Source: CAVSCD01 sp963726335
GTDB taxonomy: Bacteria; Acidobacteriota; Aminicenantia; Aminicenantales; UBA8522
Direction: 5' to 3'
DNA length: 64,000 nucleotides
NCBI GenBank assembly: GCA_963726335.1
Contig: CAVSCD010000010.1
Coordinates: forward strand, 572,117-636,116
Shown: positions 41,791 through 50,528 of the stretch, in pieces
Layout of the letters: the number at the start of each line of letters is the position of its first letter
How positions within the stretch are numbered: position 1 is the stretch's first letter
The notes under the pieces: model-generated
Told to the model about the DNA's origin: nothing
Seen by the model: only the letters and a program-made list of their open reading frames with translations
Database searches by the model: none
Made by a program: the position numbers and the translations under genes

Positions 41791-42993
41791 ATGAAAAAAG
41801 CTCACAACATCACCCTGCTCGGCGCCGGCCTGATCGGCACGTTCTACGCGATGACCGTCCAGGGGGGCCGGAGCCGGGACAGGATCAAGACGATCTGCGC
41901 CGTGACCGAGGCCGAGGCCGAGGCTTTCGCCAAGAAGTACGGTATCCCGAACTGGACGGCCGATATGAAAGAGGCCGTCGAGGACCCGGAAACCGACATC
42001 GTGATCATCGGCGTCCCGAACTTCCTGCATAAAAAAGCCATCACGCTCGCGGCCAACGCCGGCAAGGCGGTGCTCTGCACCAAGCCGCTCGGCCGGAGCG
42101 CCGCCGAAGCGCTCGAGATCCTCCAGGCCGTCGAGAAGGCCGGCGTGTTCGCGGGCTACCTCGAGGACCTCGTCTATACGCCCAAAACGCTCAAATCGGT
42201 CGCGTCCGTCAGGGCGGGAGCGGTCGGCAAGGTCCTGTGGGTCAGGTCGCGCGAGACCCACTCGGGGCCCCACAGCGCCTGGTTCTGGGACAAGAAGCTG
42301 GCCGGCGGCGGGGCCATCGTCGACCTCGCCTGCCACTGCATCGAGATCATCCGGAGCTTTATCGGGAAGGAGGTCCGGCCCGTCGAGGTGATGTGCACCG
42401 CCGACACGCTGGTCCATCCGATCGCCGCCGAGGACTCGGCCATCGGCCTCATCCGGTTCGAGGACCGGGCCATCGGCCAGTTCGAGGTCAGCTGGACCTT
42501 CCGGGGCGGCATGGACCTCCGGGACGAGGTCGCCGGCACGGAGGGCACGATCTGGCTCAACCATTTCCTCCGCACCGGCTACGAGATGTTCACGGCGGCC
42601 GGGTCGGGAGGCTACGTCGCGGAGAAGGCCGAGACCGAGAAGGGCTGGCTCTTCCCCGTCGGCGACGAGGTCCACGAGCTCGGCTACGTCAACATGTTCG
42701 GCGACATGTTCGACGCCATCGATGCGGGCCGCGCGCCCAGGGAGACGTTCCTCGACGGCTACATCGTCAACGCCGTCATGGATGCCTGCTACCGGTCGGC
42801 GAAATCCCGGCGGTGGGAGCCGGTTAAGCTCGAAAGATGGTATCCCGGGAAGGAGAAGAAAGCCGCTGCGGCAGCCAGGAAACCGGCCCGGGAGAGATAT
42901 TCCGTCATCAAAGAGGAGCGCCTGCCGGACGGGACGGTCAAAGAGATCGTTCAGGACTGGAAGACCGGGCATGTCATCCAGCGATTTAAATAA
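41791..42993 (+). CDS. Gfo/Idh/MocA family oxidoreductase, cytosolic
   Basis: I take the ATG at 41791 (MKKAHNITLLGAGLIG), with GGGAGG six to nine bases upstream, over 41764. The 400-residue protein begins with a Rossmann dinucleotide loop GAGLIGTFYA, then VIIGVPNFLHKKAITL, GKAVLCTKPLGRSAAEAL with the Lys-Pro motif typical of sugar dehydrogenases, EDLVYTPKTLKS, and GGGAIVDLACHCIEIIRSFI, whose His is at the catalytic His position. It should oxidise or reduce a sugar or inositol derivative. The substrate is unknown. The C-terminal ~40 residues (lysine- and alanine-rich, then RLPDGTVKEIVQDWKTGHVI) are an extension to the common fold. Confidence 0.88.
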   Translation: MKKAHNITLLGAGLIGTFYAMTVQGGRSRDRIKTICAVTEAEAEAFAKKYGIPNWTADMKEAVEDPETDIVIIGVPNFLHKKAITLAANAGKAVLCTKPLGRSAAEALEILQAVEKAGVFAGYLEDLVYTPKTLKSVASVRAGAVGKVLWVRSRETHSGPHSAWFWDKKLAGGGAIVDLACHCIEIIRSFIGKEVRPVEVMCTADTLVHPIAAEDSAIGLIRFEDRAIGQFEVSWTFRGGMDLRDEVAGTEGTIWLNHFLRTGYEMFTAAGSGGYVAEKAETEKGWLFPVGDEVHELGYVNMFGDMFDAIDAGRAPRETFLDGYIVNAVMDACYRSAKSRRWEPVKLERWYPGKEKKAAAAARKPARERYSVIKEERLPDGTVKEIVQDWKTGHVIQRFK

Positions 42994-42995
42994 GC

Positions 42996-43041
42996 GGGGA
43001 CAGCCCCCCCTGTTACCTGTCCCCGGGCTGTACCAGGTACA
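42996..43041. repeat. Palindromic GGGGACAG element
   Basis: Right after the Gfo/Idh stop, GGGGACAG (42996-43003) pairs with CTGTCCCC (43017-43024), followed by a second palindrome TGTACC-A-GGTACA (43029-43041). REP-type sequences of this kind are common in intergenic DNA of Acidobacteria and Deltaproteobacteria. Confidence 0.5.
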
Positions 43042-43065
43042 GGCGGGGGCCCAGCGAACGGACAA

Positions 43066-43156
43066 GGATAATTCGGGACATGTTCCGAATCGAGGCGGGA
43101 AGCTTGCCCCGACTGACAGTCAGACGGGCCATTCGGTACGTGTCCCGGAATTATCC
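43066..43156. repeat. 91-base inverted-repeat element (REP/MITE-like)
   Basis: A 25-base end (43066-43090) starting GGATAATTCGGGACATGT is mirrored by a 26-base end (43131-43156) finishing CCCGGAATTATCC; they match except for one indel and two substitutions. The 40-base middle includes GACTGACAGTC, itself palindromic. The core ATTCGGGACATGTTCCGAAT recurs nearly identically inside the kinase gene at 50398-50422. Confidence 0.65.
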
Positions 43157-43183
43157 AGCCGCGGGCGGTCAGAGGAGCAACCC

Positions 43184-44434
43184 ATGGACACGAAATTGAA
43201 TCAACCAGAATCCGACGCGCTTGCGATCAGCCGTCGCGAGTTCATTAAGGGAGCTGGGGCGGCGGCGGCCTCGCTGACGATCCTCCCTCCGGGTCTTGTC
43301 CGCGGCTCGCAGGCCAATTCCCGGATTAAACTCGGGATCATCGGCTGCGGCGGCCGGGGAACATGGATCGCCAAGCTCTTCGCGGAGAACGGCGGATACG
43401 AGATCCATGCCGGTGCGGATTATTTCGCCGACCGCGCCGCCGACCTCGGGATTCAGCACTCTATCCCTGAATCGCGCCTTTTCTCCGGCCTGTCAGCTTA
43501 CAGGCGTCTGCTCGAAAGCGGCGTCGAGGCCGTGGCCATCATCTCGCCTCCGTACTTCCATCCGGAGCAGGCCGCGGCCGCCGTAGACAAGGGAGTCCAC
43601 GTTTATCTGGCCAAGCCCATCGCCGTGGACGCGCCCGGCTGCCGCCTGATCGCGGACCTCGGCCAAAAGGCCGCCCGGAAGAAATTGTGCTTCCTCGTCG
43701 ATTTTCAGACCCGGAATAACCCGTTCTTCGTCGAGGCGCTCGAACGCGTGCACAAGGGTGCGATCGGCGACTTTGTCTTCGGCGAGGCCACCTATCACGC
43801 GGAATGCCCCTTCGAGAAATGCTACGCGCCGCTGCGAAGCGAGCCGGACAGCCCCGAAGCCCGACTGCAGGCGTGGGGACTCGACCGGGCTCTGTCAGGG
43901 GATATCATCACCGAGCAGGAGATCCACGTGCTCGACGTCGCCAACTGGATCATGGGCACGCCTCCCCTGTTTGCGGTCGGAAGCGGCGGTCTCACCGCCC
44001 GCCCCAAGATCGGCACCTGCTTTGACCATTTCGTCGTCTATTACCAGTATTCCGGCAACGTGGCCGTCCAGTTCAGCGGCCGCCAGTTCAACGGCCACGG
44101 GACGCCCGAAGGCCTAAAGAACCGGATGTTCGGGTCGAAAGGAGTCCTCGAAACCCAGTACGGCGGCGAAGTTCTCATCCGGGGCGAAAATTTCTACCGG
44201 GGAGGAAAAACGCCCCAGATCTACCTGGAGGGCGCCGTCAACAACATCGCGGCGTTCCATAAGAGCATCACGTCGGGGGACTATTCGAACGCCACCGTCG
44301 AGCCGAGCGTCCAGAGCAACCTGGTCACGATCCTCGGCCGGAAGTCGGCCTACGAGAAGCGCCGGGTATCATGGGACGAGATCGAGAACGATCAAGAGCG
44401 GCTTCTGCCCGACCTCGAGGGACTGATGGATTAG
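43184..44434 (+). CDS. Tat-exported Gfo/Idh/MocA family oxidoreductase
   Basis: The start is the ATG at 43184 (MDTKLNQPES) with GAGGAG upstream; an apparent longer frame runs back through the repeats and the previous gene and is false. A twin-arginine signal (ISRREFIKGAGAAAASLTIL, residues ~15-34) directs folded export with its nucleotide cofactor bound. The Rossmann loop is LGIIGCGGRGTWIAKLF; then AIISPPYFHPEQAAAAV, VHVYLAKPIAVDAPG (Lys-Pro motif) and TEQEIHVLDVANWIMG, with the catalytic His. The 416-residue protein belongs to the exported Gfo/Idh group found in Planctomycetes and Acidobacteria; substrate unknown. It heads a cluster with the C45-like and isomerase genes. Confidence 0.9.
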   Translation: MDTKLNQPESDALAISRREFIKGAGAAAASLTILPPGLVRGSQANSRIKLGIIGCGGRGTWIAKLFAENGGYEIHAGADYFADRAADLGIQHSIPESRLFSGLSAYRRLLESGVEAVAIISPPYFHPEQAAAAVDKGVHVYLAKPIAVDAPGCRLIADLGQKAARKKLCFLVDFQTRNNPFFVEALERVHKGAIGDFVFGEATYHAECPFEKCYAPLRSEPDSPEARLQAWGLDRALSGDIITEQEIHVLDVANWIMGTPPLFAVGSGGLTARPKIGTCFDHFVVYYQYSGNVAVQFSGRQFNGHGTPEGLKNRMFGSKGVLETQYGGEVLIRGENFYRGGKTPQIYLEGAVNNIAAFHKSITSGDYSNATVEPSVQSNLVTILGRKSAYEKRRVSWDEIENDQERLLPDLEGLMD

Positions 44435-45596
44435 ATGATGGCCAAGCGCGGCGCGTGTTTTACAGCTCTTTTAGTTCTGCTCGCCTTCTCCCTGTCGCTT
44501 TTTCGCTGTCCAGTCCGCGCCTTCCCCACAGCGGGGAAAGCTCAGGATCCTCGAGCTCGCGGGGACGCCCTACGAGAGGGGTCGAATCCATGGCCAGACC
44601 CTAAGACCGCAAATCCAGGAGCTCGTCAAGCGATGGCAGGCGGACATCGAAAAATCCTACTCGGTTCCGGCAGCGGCCTTCATCCAGAAACTGCTCGAAG
44701 ACTCAGACTTCAGGCCTGCCATCGAGCGCTGGACCCCTGGGCTCCTGGATGAGGTTCGCGGGATCGCGGACGGCGCCGGCCTCGACTTCCCAACAATGTT
44801 CGCATTTCAGCTCATCGATGAGACCTGGGTCATGGGCCCCGACCTCGGCCTCTCCAAGTGCACCTCCCTCGCTGCCCGAAAAAGAGGCGGCCGGCCCGCC
44901 TTCGTCGCTCAGAACCTCGACCTCCCCGTCTTCTATAACGACTTTCCGACGGTCCTTCGCATTCGCGGCCGCGGCGAGCCGGACGCACTCGTGTTTACGA
45001 TCCCGGGTGTCATCGCGGCGAACGGCCTGAACGACCGTTCCGTGGGCGTATGTGTCAACGCCGTCACCCAACTCTCTTATTCCCCGAAGGGTCTCCCTGT
45101 CGCCTTCGTCATCAGGGGCATCCTCCGGCAAAAAACATACGACGACGCGGTCCGATTCCTGAAGGAGATTAGCCCGGCGGCTCCCCAGAATTACCTCATC
45201 GGCGGTCCTGCACAAGCGGCCGGGTTCGAGCGCTCGGCAGACCGGATCGCGGAGTTCCTGCCTTTTCCCGGCGCCGAATTCACCTATCATACGAACCATC
45301 CGCTGGTCAACGAGGATTTCAGCCCGAGATTCAGCGCGCAACTCAAGAAAAGTGGTATGTCGCTGGAAACCTATAAAGCCATCTGTCCGAGGTTCAGGTT
45401 CCTCGAAGCCTCATTCAAAGACAACTCGGCCGATCTCAACCTGGCCGTCCTCGAACGCCTGTTCGCCGACCGCGGTTCACAGATCAATAATGAAAGAACC
45501 TACGGGTGTACCATCATGGTCCTTGGGGATCGGCCGGAGCTCCATATCGCACCCGGGCGCCCGGACGAAGAACCGTTCCAGGTGCTTGGTTTCTAG
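44435..45596 (+). CDS. Secreted C45-type acyltransferase/amidohydrolase (penicillin acyltransferase family), frameshifted
   Basis: The ATG at 44435 follows the previous stop directly and opens a signal peptide (CFTALLVLLAFSLSLFRCPV). Near 44552 one extra base ends the proper frame; the continuation ILELAGTPYERGRIHGQTLR, then DIEKSYSVPAAAFIQKLLED, is classic for the acyl-CoA:6-aminopenicillanic-acid acyltransferase family. The catalytic Cys after autoprocessing is in GLSKCTSLAARKR; YHTNHPLVNEDF and INNERTYGCTIMV are the later boxes. The span is 3n+1 bases; an ORF is otherwise seen only from 44796. These Ntn-hydrolases cleave or form amide bonds. Natural substrate unknown; a sugar- or lipid-amide is plausible from the neighbours. 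Confidence 0.82.
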
Positions 45597-45623
45597 GGAG
45601 ACCACCGGCAGGAGTTTCATCTC

Positions 45624-46525
45624 ATGAACCCAATCGAGAAGGCCATTCCCACGCCCGGATCCGTCGTCGGAAACGGGTGGCGCTTACACATTCCTCTCCG
45701 TCCTCGCCGGGCTGGCGGCGCGACCCGCCCCGGTTCCCGCGGCCCAGCAGGACAGGAAAGCCGAGGTCAGGTTCGGGATCTGCGACTGGACTCTGGCGAG
45801 GCCGGCCACCCGGATGCCTTTAAGGTCGCGAAAAAGCTGGGCCTGGAAGGACTCCAGGTGAGCCTCGTCCCGGCGGGGGACTCGCTCTATCTCGTTCCGC
45901 TCGACCTCCAGAAGAGCTACCTGCTCTGGGCCGCCGGGAACAGCCTGGCCATCTGCTCGTTCGCCATCGGCGAACTGAACAACGTACCGCTCAAGAGCGA
46001 CCCCCTGGCCGAGAAGTGGCTCGACCAGGCGATCGACATCGCCTCGTCGATGCAGGTGCGGCGGATCCTCGTCCCGTTCTTCGGCAAAGGCGACCTGAGG
46101 AGCACACCAAGGGGACGGCGGCGGTCATCGCCTGCCTGAAGCGCCTGGCTCCTAAAGCCGAGAAGCAGCACGTCATCCTGGCCCTTGAATCATGGCTCAG
46201 CGCCGAGGATCACATCAAGATCATCGACGCCGTCGGCTCCAAGGCCGTCCGGGTCTACTACGATGTCGCCAACGCGCGGGAACGGGGCTACGATATCGGC
46301 CGGGAGATCCGCTTTCTGGGCAGCCGGATCTGCGAGGTCCACGCCAAGGACACCAAAGACCTCTATGGCAAAGGCGCGACGGATTTTGTCGCCGTTAAGA
46401 AGGCGCTCGACGACATCGGCTACCGGGGGTGGCTGGTCATCGAAGGCACCAAGCTTCCCCTCGGCGTCGAGGAAAGCATCGCCTACGACTTGAAGTATCT
46501 TAATTCCGTATTTCTTCCGCAGTAG
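45624..46525 (+). pseudogene. Secreted sugar phosphate isomerase/epimerase-like gene with several frameshifts
   Basis: Pieces of one TIM-barrel protein lie in different frames. A signal-peptide-like stretch (FLSVLAGLAARPAPVPAAQQ, then RFGICDWTLARPAT) is in frame 3 around 45690-45815; FKVAKKLGLEGLQVSLVPAG to ILVPFFGKGDL is in frame 1 to about 46100; and EHTKGTAAVIACLKRLAPKA, LALESWLSAEDHIKIIDAVG, VYYDVANARERGYD, CEVHAKDTKDLYG and GWLVIEGTKLP are in frame 2 to the stop at 46525. The Glu, Asp, His and Glu in the last motifs are the metal ligands of the xylose-isomerase-like TIM barrel. At least three single-base breaks occur in 900 bases, more than elsewhere in the window, so a genuine pseudogene cannot be excluded. 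Confidence 0.65.
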
Positions 46526-46574
46526 AAAACTGCGGCTCTGCGCAAATGAATTCATGGCCGGCCTACAGCCGGGG

Positions 46575-46979
46575 CTATTCCAGCCAGTTCTCTATCCTGA
46601 GCGGCGTGATCCGGCGGAACTCTTTCGTGTTGGCGGTCACGAGAGTGATATCCAGGCTCAGGGCGTGAGCCCCGATCTGGGTATCCAGCGGACCGATCGG
46701 CGTACCCGCCATCTCCAATTTGGCTCGCACCGGGCCATAACACGAGGCGGCCTGTTCGCCAAAGTCGGCGATCTCCAACGGCAGAAGGAATTCTTCCAAG
46801 GCCCGAGCATTCTTCTCCACGGCTTGGCTCCTGACCACGCCATACTTGAGTTCGGCCAAGGTGATCGAGGAGATCCCGATATCGCCAACGGTCAAGGAGT
46901 GAAAACGTTCCAGGATGTTCGGCGGCTTTCGCTTAATCAGCGCAATGCAGATGTCCGTGTCCAGCATGTATCTCATCAC
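46575..46979 (-). CDS. vapC: PIN-domain toxin ribonuclease
   Basis: The 134-residue protein starts MMRYMLDTDICIALIKRK, with the first catalytic Asp of the PIN nuclease; ITLAELKYGV gives the conserved Glu, and GPLDTQIGAHALSLDITLVT supplies the later Asp cluster, ending TANTKEFRRITPLRIENW as in VapC toxins. It cleaves tRNA or rRNA when released from VapB. It overlaps vapB by four bases. Confidence 0.93.
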   Translation of the reverse strand: MMRYMLDTDICIALIKRKPPNILERFHSLTVGDIGISSITLAELKYGVVRSQAVEKNARALEEFLLPLEIADFGEQAASCYGPVRAKLEMAGTPIGPLDTQIGAHALSLDITLVTANTKEFRRITPLRIENWLE

Positions 46980-47212
46980 AAGGGCTCCCGCTCCTGGCCC
47001 TTAGGCTGGCGGCGTTCGGACATGAAGTCCTCTGAAAACGAGTCGAGGCTTTTGAAAAGAGAATCCCAAGAGTCTTTAGCGGGGATCAGGATGACGGCGT
47101 TGCCCGATTTCTTGATATAGACGAATTCATCCTCGAACCGGAATTCTTTGGGCAGACGGACCGCCTGGCTCTGGCCGTTGCGGAAGAGTTTGGCTGTTTT
47201 CATGGTAAGCAT
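46976..47212 (-). CDS. vapB: VapB-type antitoxin (SpoVT/AbrB or MazE-like fold)
   Basis: 78 residues; MKTAKLFRNGQSQAVRLPKE and FEDEFVYIKKSGNAVILIPA form the swapped-hairpin DNA-binding half typical of VapB, while the C-terminal half (DSWDSLFKSLDSFSEDFM) is the toxin-wrapping tail. Either of two Met codons (47212, 47203) may start it. It should repress its own promoter, which lies immediately upstream. Confidence 0.92.
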   Translation of the reverse strand: MLTMKTAKLFRNGQSQAVRLPKEFRFEDEFVYIKKSGNAVILIPAKDSWDSLFKSLDSFSEDFMSERRQPKGQEREPL

Positions 47213-47230
47213 TTTCCCAAATTTTAATCT

Positions 47231-47265
47231 ATATTATTAATATATACTTATGAACATATTGTCAA
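47231..47265 (-). promoter_or_regulatory. vapBC promoter with palindromic AT-rich operator
   Basis: On the reverse strand TTGACA (47260-47265), 17 bases, TATTAA (47237-47242). The region 47231-47246 is a symmetric ATATTATTAATATA-type palindrome overlapping the -10, the expected place for VapB(C) repression. It is the most AT-rich stretch of the window, standing out against its GC-rich surroundings. Confidence 0.55.
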
Positions 47266-47411
47266 GTCCAACCCGAAAAAACTAGCGTCAGGTGGGGACC
47301 GACTTAAGAACGCTCCGTAATTAGAAGACGGGTCACCAGGGAGGTTTTTCTCAGGACACAGATCTCGGAGCTGCCATCAAGGCGCTGGTCCACTCAGGGA
47401 GAGATGAAGAG

Positions 47412-50400
47412 TCACTTCGCCGGGCCGAAGACCCTGTCCAGAAAATCGATCTCGTCGCGCCTTTGTTCCATACGCAGCCAGACGGCGTGGCCGGCGTCAT
47501 AGAGCTTGAGCACTTTGTCCTTGTCCGGGGTGCCGAACAGCCGCAACAGGGGATGAACCCTCTGTTCGAGCGAAGTTGCAAAGTCGTACTTTCCGTTCTG
47601 GATCAAAACGGGCGCGGTGATCCGGGGCGCGAGATTGAACGGGCTGTAGTCGGGCGGCAAGCCTAAGTACAGGTCGGCTCCGATCAGGACGAGGGCCTTG
47701 ATCCTTTTCTCGATGGCGGGAATAATGGCCCCCATCCCGGCCCCCCAGCTCAGACCCTCGAAAGCCAGCTTTTTCGTATCGAATTCCGGCCGAGTCTCCA
47801 GGTAATCGACCGTCCGCATGAAGTCCCTGACCATCATGGCGCGACGCTCTTGACCTGTCGTTTTCGATTTTATCTCTGGAGTCCACTTCCGGTCGAATGT
47901 CCCCATGATGAGGGGTATCACAACCGCCCGTCCCGTCTTGGTTAAGATGTCAGGACCATCTTTGGTGGTGTATTCAAAAATCGATTTAACAATCTGCGCC
48001 CCTGAACCCGGCCACTGGATCACAACCTGGAACGGCCTTTTCCCTTCTTTCGGGATCATTAAATAAGCGCCTGTCCTATCCCCCACGTAGGCCGGGTCGA
48101 AAGTGACCTTCTCGAAAACGGTGAACCTCGTCCAATCCTCTTTTTCTTCGACCTTGGGGTTCAATGGGCTCTTCGCATATTCATAGACCTTCATGTAGGC
48201 CTGGAACATTTCGTCCGAACAGGGTTTCATCTCGGCCAAAGGAGGCAGCGTCTCCGAAGGAATGGGCTTGGCCGCCTCGGCGTCCACGGAGGAGGGTGTC
48301 AGGTATTTAATGCAGCGTAAGCCGAAATCGGGATAGCGGAACCAGGGCGGATACCTATCGAGATTGGCGAACATATAGTTGGGCTCGTCCCAGGCGCCAC
48401 CGACATTCCCTCTTTGCCCGTCGACCGTCTCGTTGGTGCACCATTCTTTGACGTTTCCTGCCAGGTCATATATGCCAGCCGGCGAAATGCCTCGCATCTG
48501 GCCCACCGGGACCGGACCTTTTTGGCCGAAATTGCTGAGAGGGATGATATACCCCGAATCGAGCATCCCCTGAGCTTCGTGGTCGCCGGCCGCCCATTTC
48601 CAGTGATACACCGTGGGCAGTGCTTTTCCGGCGTATTCCGCAAACGCCGCAGCCTCATACCAGCTGACGCCGCCGACCGGATAATCGTCCTGGCCCTCGG
48701 AATACTCTCCGAATTCCCAAGTGGCCGGACCCGGCCGGTCCGTTTGGTCGACGAAAACTTTCATCGCCTCTTCCCAAGGGATCTCGTTGCCGTCGCGGAT
48801 GAATTTGTGCTTCCAGAACTCCGGCTGGCGGTAGCCGCCGTCGCTGACAAAGGCCTTATACTGCCGGTTCGTCACTTCGAACCTGTCCATGAAGAAATCG
48901 CCGAGCTTAAGCGCCGGGACCTTACCGATGCCGTTGAGTGCCGGGGCAAGTTCGCTGTCCGCCCGAACTCGGACCATGCCCGGGGGGATGGAGCCTTCGG
49001 GGTCGAGCTTGGCCTCGATGGGGGGATTCGCTCCGGGATGCTGCGTGCTGGCCGATTCGATGAGACCGGCTCCTCCGATGACTTCAAACGCCTCCTTGCT
49101 GATCTTCCAGTGTTTGTACCCGATCGGGACTTTAGCTTTATCGAGAGGGGTGAGGCCGACAAGTTCAAACGCGCTGTCTGGAGCAACGTAATCTTTGAGA
49201 AAAACCTGGGCGCCCTGCGGGTCGGTCGTGACCGATAAGGAACCCGTCAATTGACCGAGAAATTCCGAGATCTGGGGGTCCTTGTCAATAAGCTTCGCGG
49301 CCTGGTTGGTCAACTTATAGGCCGCCGTAAAATTATTAGCTTGGATGAATTTCTCGACTTGGGGCAACGCAACTTGGCGCGCCCAGCGGACTTGAGCGTT
49401 TCGATGGATAAGCCAGTAGGCGAGTACCCCGATCGCAATCAGCACCGCGGCGGCCGGAAGGAAATACGCCGGCCTCTTCATCCGCCGCGCCAGGGATGTC
49501 AAGTTGAAGAACCCGGCCTCTTCCGCCCGGCGGCTGTCAAGATATCTCCTCAGCTCAATAGCCATCTCGGCGGCCGAATCATATCGATCCTCCCGTCTTT
49601 TCTTGAGCGCCCGATCGACAATCTTATGAAGCTCAGCCGGAATATCGGGCTTGACCTGACGAATCGGCTTCGGCTCCGCCCCCACGATCGAATGGAGAAT
49701 GATGGTCTCGCGGTCCCCCCGGAAGGGCAGTTGCCCCGTCAGCATCTCGTAGAGCACCACGCCGAACGACCAGATATCCGTGCGCTTGTCCAGGTCGTCT
49801 CCCTGGGCCTGCTCCGGCGACATATTGGCGACCGTCCCGATCGTCATGGCTTCTTTTGTCAGCTGGCTCTCCCCCGCCATCTTGGCCAGCCCGAAGTCCA
49901 TGATCTTCGCCCGGCCTTTATCCGTCAGCATGATGTTGGCGCTCTTGATGTCCCGGTGGATGATCCCCCGCTGGTGCGCCGCTTCCAGCCCCTCGGCAAC
50001 CTGGACTGCGATATCCGCGACGATGTCGCCATCCATCGGCCCCTTGGCCACCTTCTGCCGGAGGCTCTCGCCGCTCACAAACTCCATCGCGATATACGGC
50101 TGCCCGCCCACCTCCTCGACCTCGTGGATCGTGCAGATGTTGGGGTGGCTGAGCGCGGCCGCCGACTGGGCCTCCCGGATAAACCGCTCCTTGGCCTCTG
50201 GATAGACGCTGAGCTCGGGAGGCAGGAACTTCAGGGCGACCGTCCGCTTAAGCTTAGTGTCTTCTGCCTTATAGACAACCCCCATCCCTCCCCGGCCGAT
50301 CTCCCCGATGATCGTATACTTGCCGGCGAAGATCTTGCCCTTGCTCAAGACCTTGTAGCCGGTCTCAAGCGTCATCGTCTTAGTGAACGCGACCTCGGAA

Positions 50401-50495
50401 TTCGGGGACATGTTCCGAATTCTCGACCCGCACTCGGCGCAGAATTTGGACTGCTCCGCGTTCTCGGCCTGACATTGGGGACACCTGGTTCCCAC
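47412..50495 (-). CDS. Ser/Thr protein kinase fused to FGE-sulfatase-type domain and alpha/beta hydrolase domain
   Basis: The 1027-residue chain has five parts. A zinc ribbon (Cys5, Cys8, Cys19, Cys22). A Hanks kinase at ~60-325: GEIGRGGMGVVYKAED, catalytic Lys89, HRDIKSANIML, DFGLAK, MSPEQ in place of APE. A membrane helix at ~343-363 (AYFLPAAAVLIAIGVLAYW). Then a PEGA-like segment (SVTTDPQGAQVFLKDY) and an FGE/SUMF1-type domain at ~505-735 (MDRFEVTNRQYKAFV, YPVGGVSWYEAAAFAEYAGK, DLAGNVKEWCTNE, GGAWDEPNYMF). Finally an alpha/beta hydrolase at ~790-1027 with nucleophile elbow FEGLSWGAGMG and DAGHAVW. All the catalytic elements of the kinase are intact. The kinase would signal in the cytosol, and the outer half lies in the periplasm. 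The palindrome at 50398-50422 encodes residues 25-33. Confidence 0.9.
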   Translation of the reverse strand: MGTRCPQCQAENAEQSKFCAECGSRIRNMSPNSEVAFTKTMTLETGYKVLSKGKIFAGKYTIIGEIGRGGMGVVYKAEDTKLKRTVALKFLPPELSVYPEAKERFIREAQSAAALSHPNICTIHEVEEVGGQPYIAMEFVSGESLRQKVAKGPMDGDIVADIAVQVAEGLEAAHQRGIIHRDIKSANIMLTDKGRAKIMDFGLAKMAGESQLTKEAMTIGTVANMSPEQAQGDDLDKRTDIWSFGVVLYEMLTGQLPFRGDRETIILHSIVGAEPKPIRQVKPDIPAELHKIVDRALKKRREDRYDSAAEMAIELRRYLDSRRAEEAGFFNLTSLARRMKRPAYFLPAAAVLIAIGVLAYWLIHRNAQVRWARQVALPQVEKFIQANNFTAAYKLTNQAAKLIDKDPQISEFLGQLTGSLSVTTDPQGAQVFLKDYVAPDSAFELVGLTPLDKAKVPIGYKHWKISKEAFEVIGGAGLIESASTQHPGANPPIEAKLDPEGSIPPGMVRVRADSELAPALNGIGKVPALKLGDFFMDRFEVTNRQYKAFVSDGGYRQPEFWKHKFIRDGNEIPWEEAMKVFVDQTDRPGPATWEFGEYSEGQDDYPVGGVSWYEAAAFAEYAGKALPTVYHWKWAAGDHEAQGMLDSGYIIPLSNFGQKGPVPVGQMRGISPAGIYDLAGNVKEWCTNETVDGQRGNVGGAWDEPNYMFANLDRYPPWFRYPDFGLRCIKYLTPSSVDAEAAKPIPSETLPPLAEMKPCSDEMFQAYMKVYEYAKSPLNPKVEEKEDWTRFTVFEKVTFDPAYVGDRTGAYLMIPKEGKRPFQVVIQWPGSGAQIVKSIFEYTTKDGPDILTKTGRAVVIPLIMGTFDRKWTPEIKSKTTGQERRAMMVRDFMRTVDYLETRPEFDTKKLAFEGLSWGAGMGAIIPAIEKRIKALVLIGADLYLGLPPDYSPFNLAPRITAPVLIQNGKYDFATSLEQRVHPLLRLFGTPDKDKVLKLYDAGHAVWLRMEQRRDEIDFLDRVFGPAK
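50398..50422. repeat. Copy of the ATTCGG-ACATGT repeat inside the kinase gene
   Basis: GAATTCGG (50398-50405) and CCGAATTC (50415-50422) flank GGACATGTT. Read on the reverse strand its core ATTCGGAACATGTCCCCGAAT differs from the 43.1 kb copy by one added C. It encodes RIRNMSPNS between the zinc ribbon and the kinase domain, keeping the frame. Confidence 0.6.
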
Positions 50496-50528
50496 CGACC
50501 CCTCCTTTCCAGACGTCTGGACGACGAC

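Noticed and set aside
42992..43160. Apparent extended N-terminus of the Tat Gfo/Idh protein
   Set aside because: The upstream frame runs through palindromic repeats and into the preceding gene; a good ribosome site and the Tat signal place the start at 43184.
48299..49238. Opposite-frame open frames inside the FGE-type domain of the kinase gene
   Set aside because: No domain match and antisense or out of frame to conserved FGE motifs.
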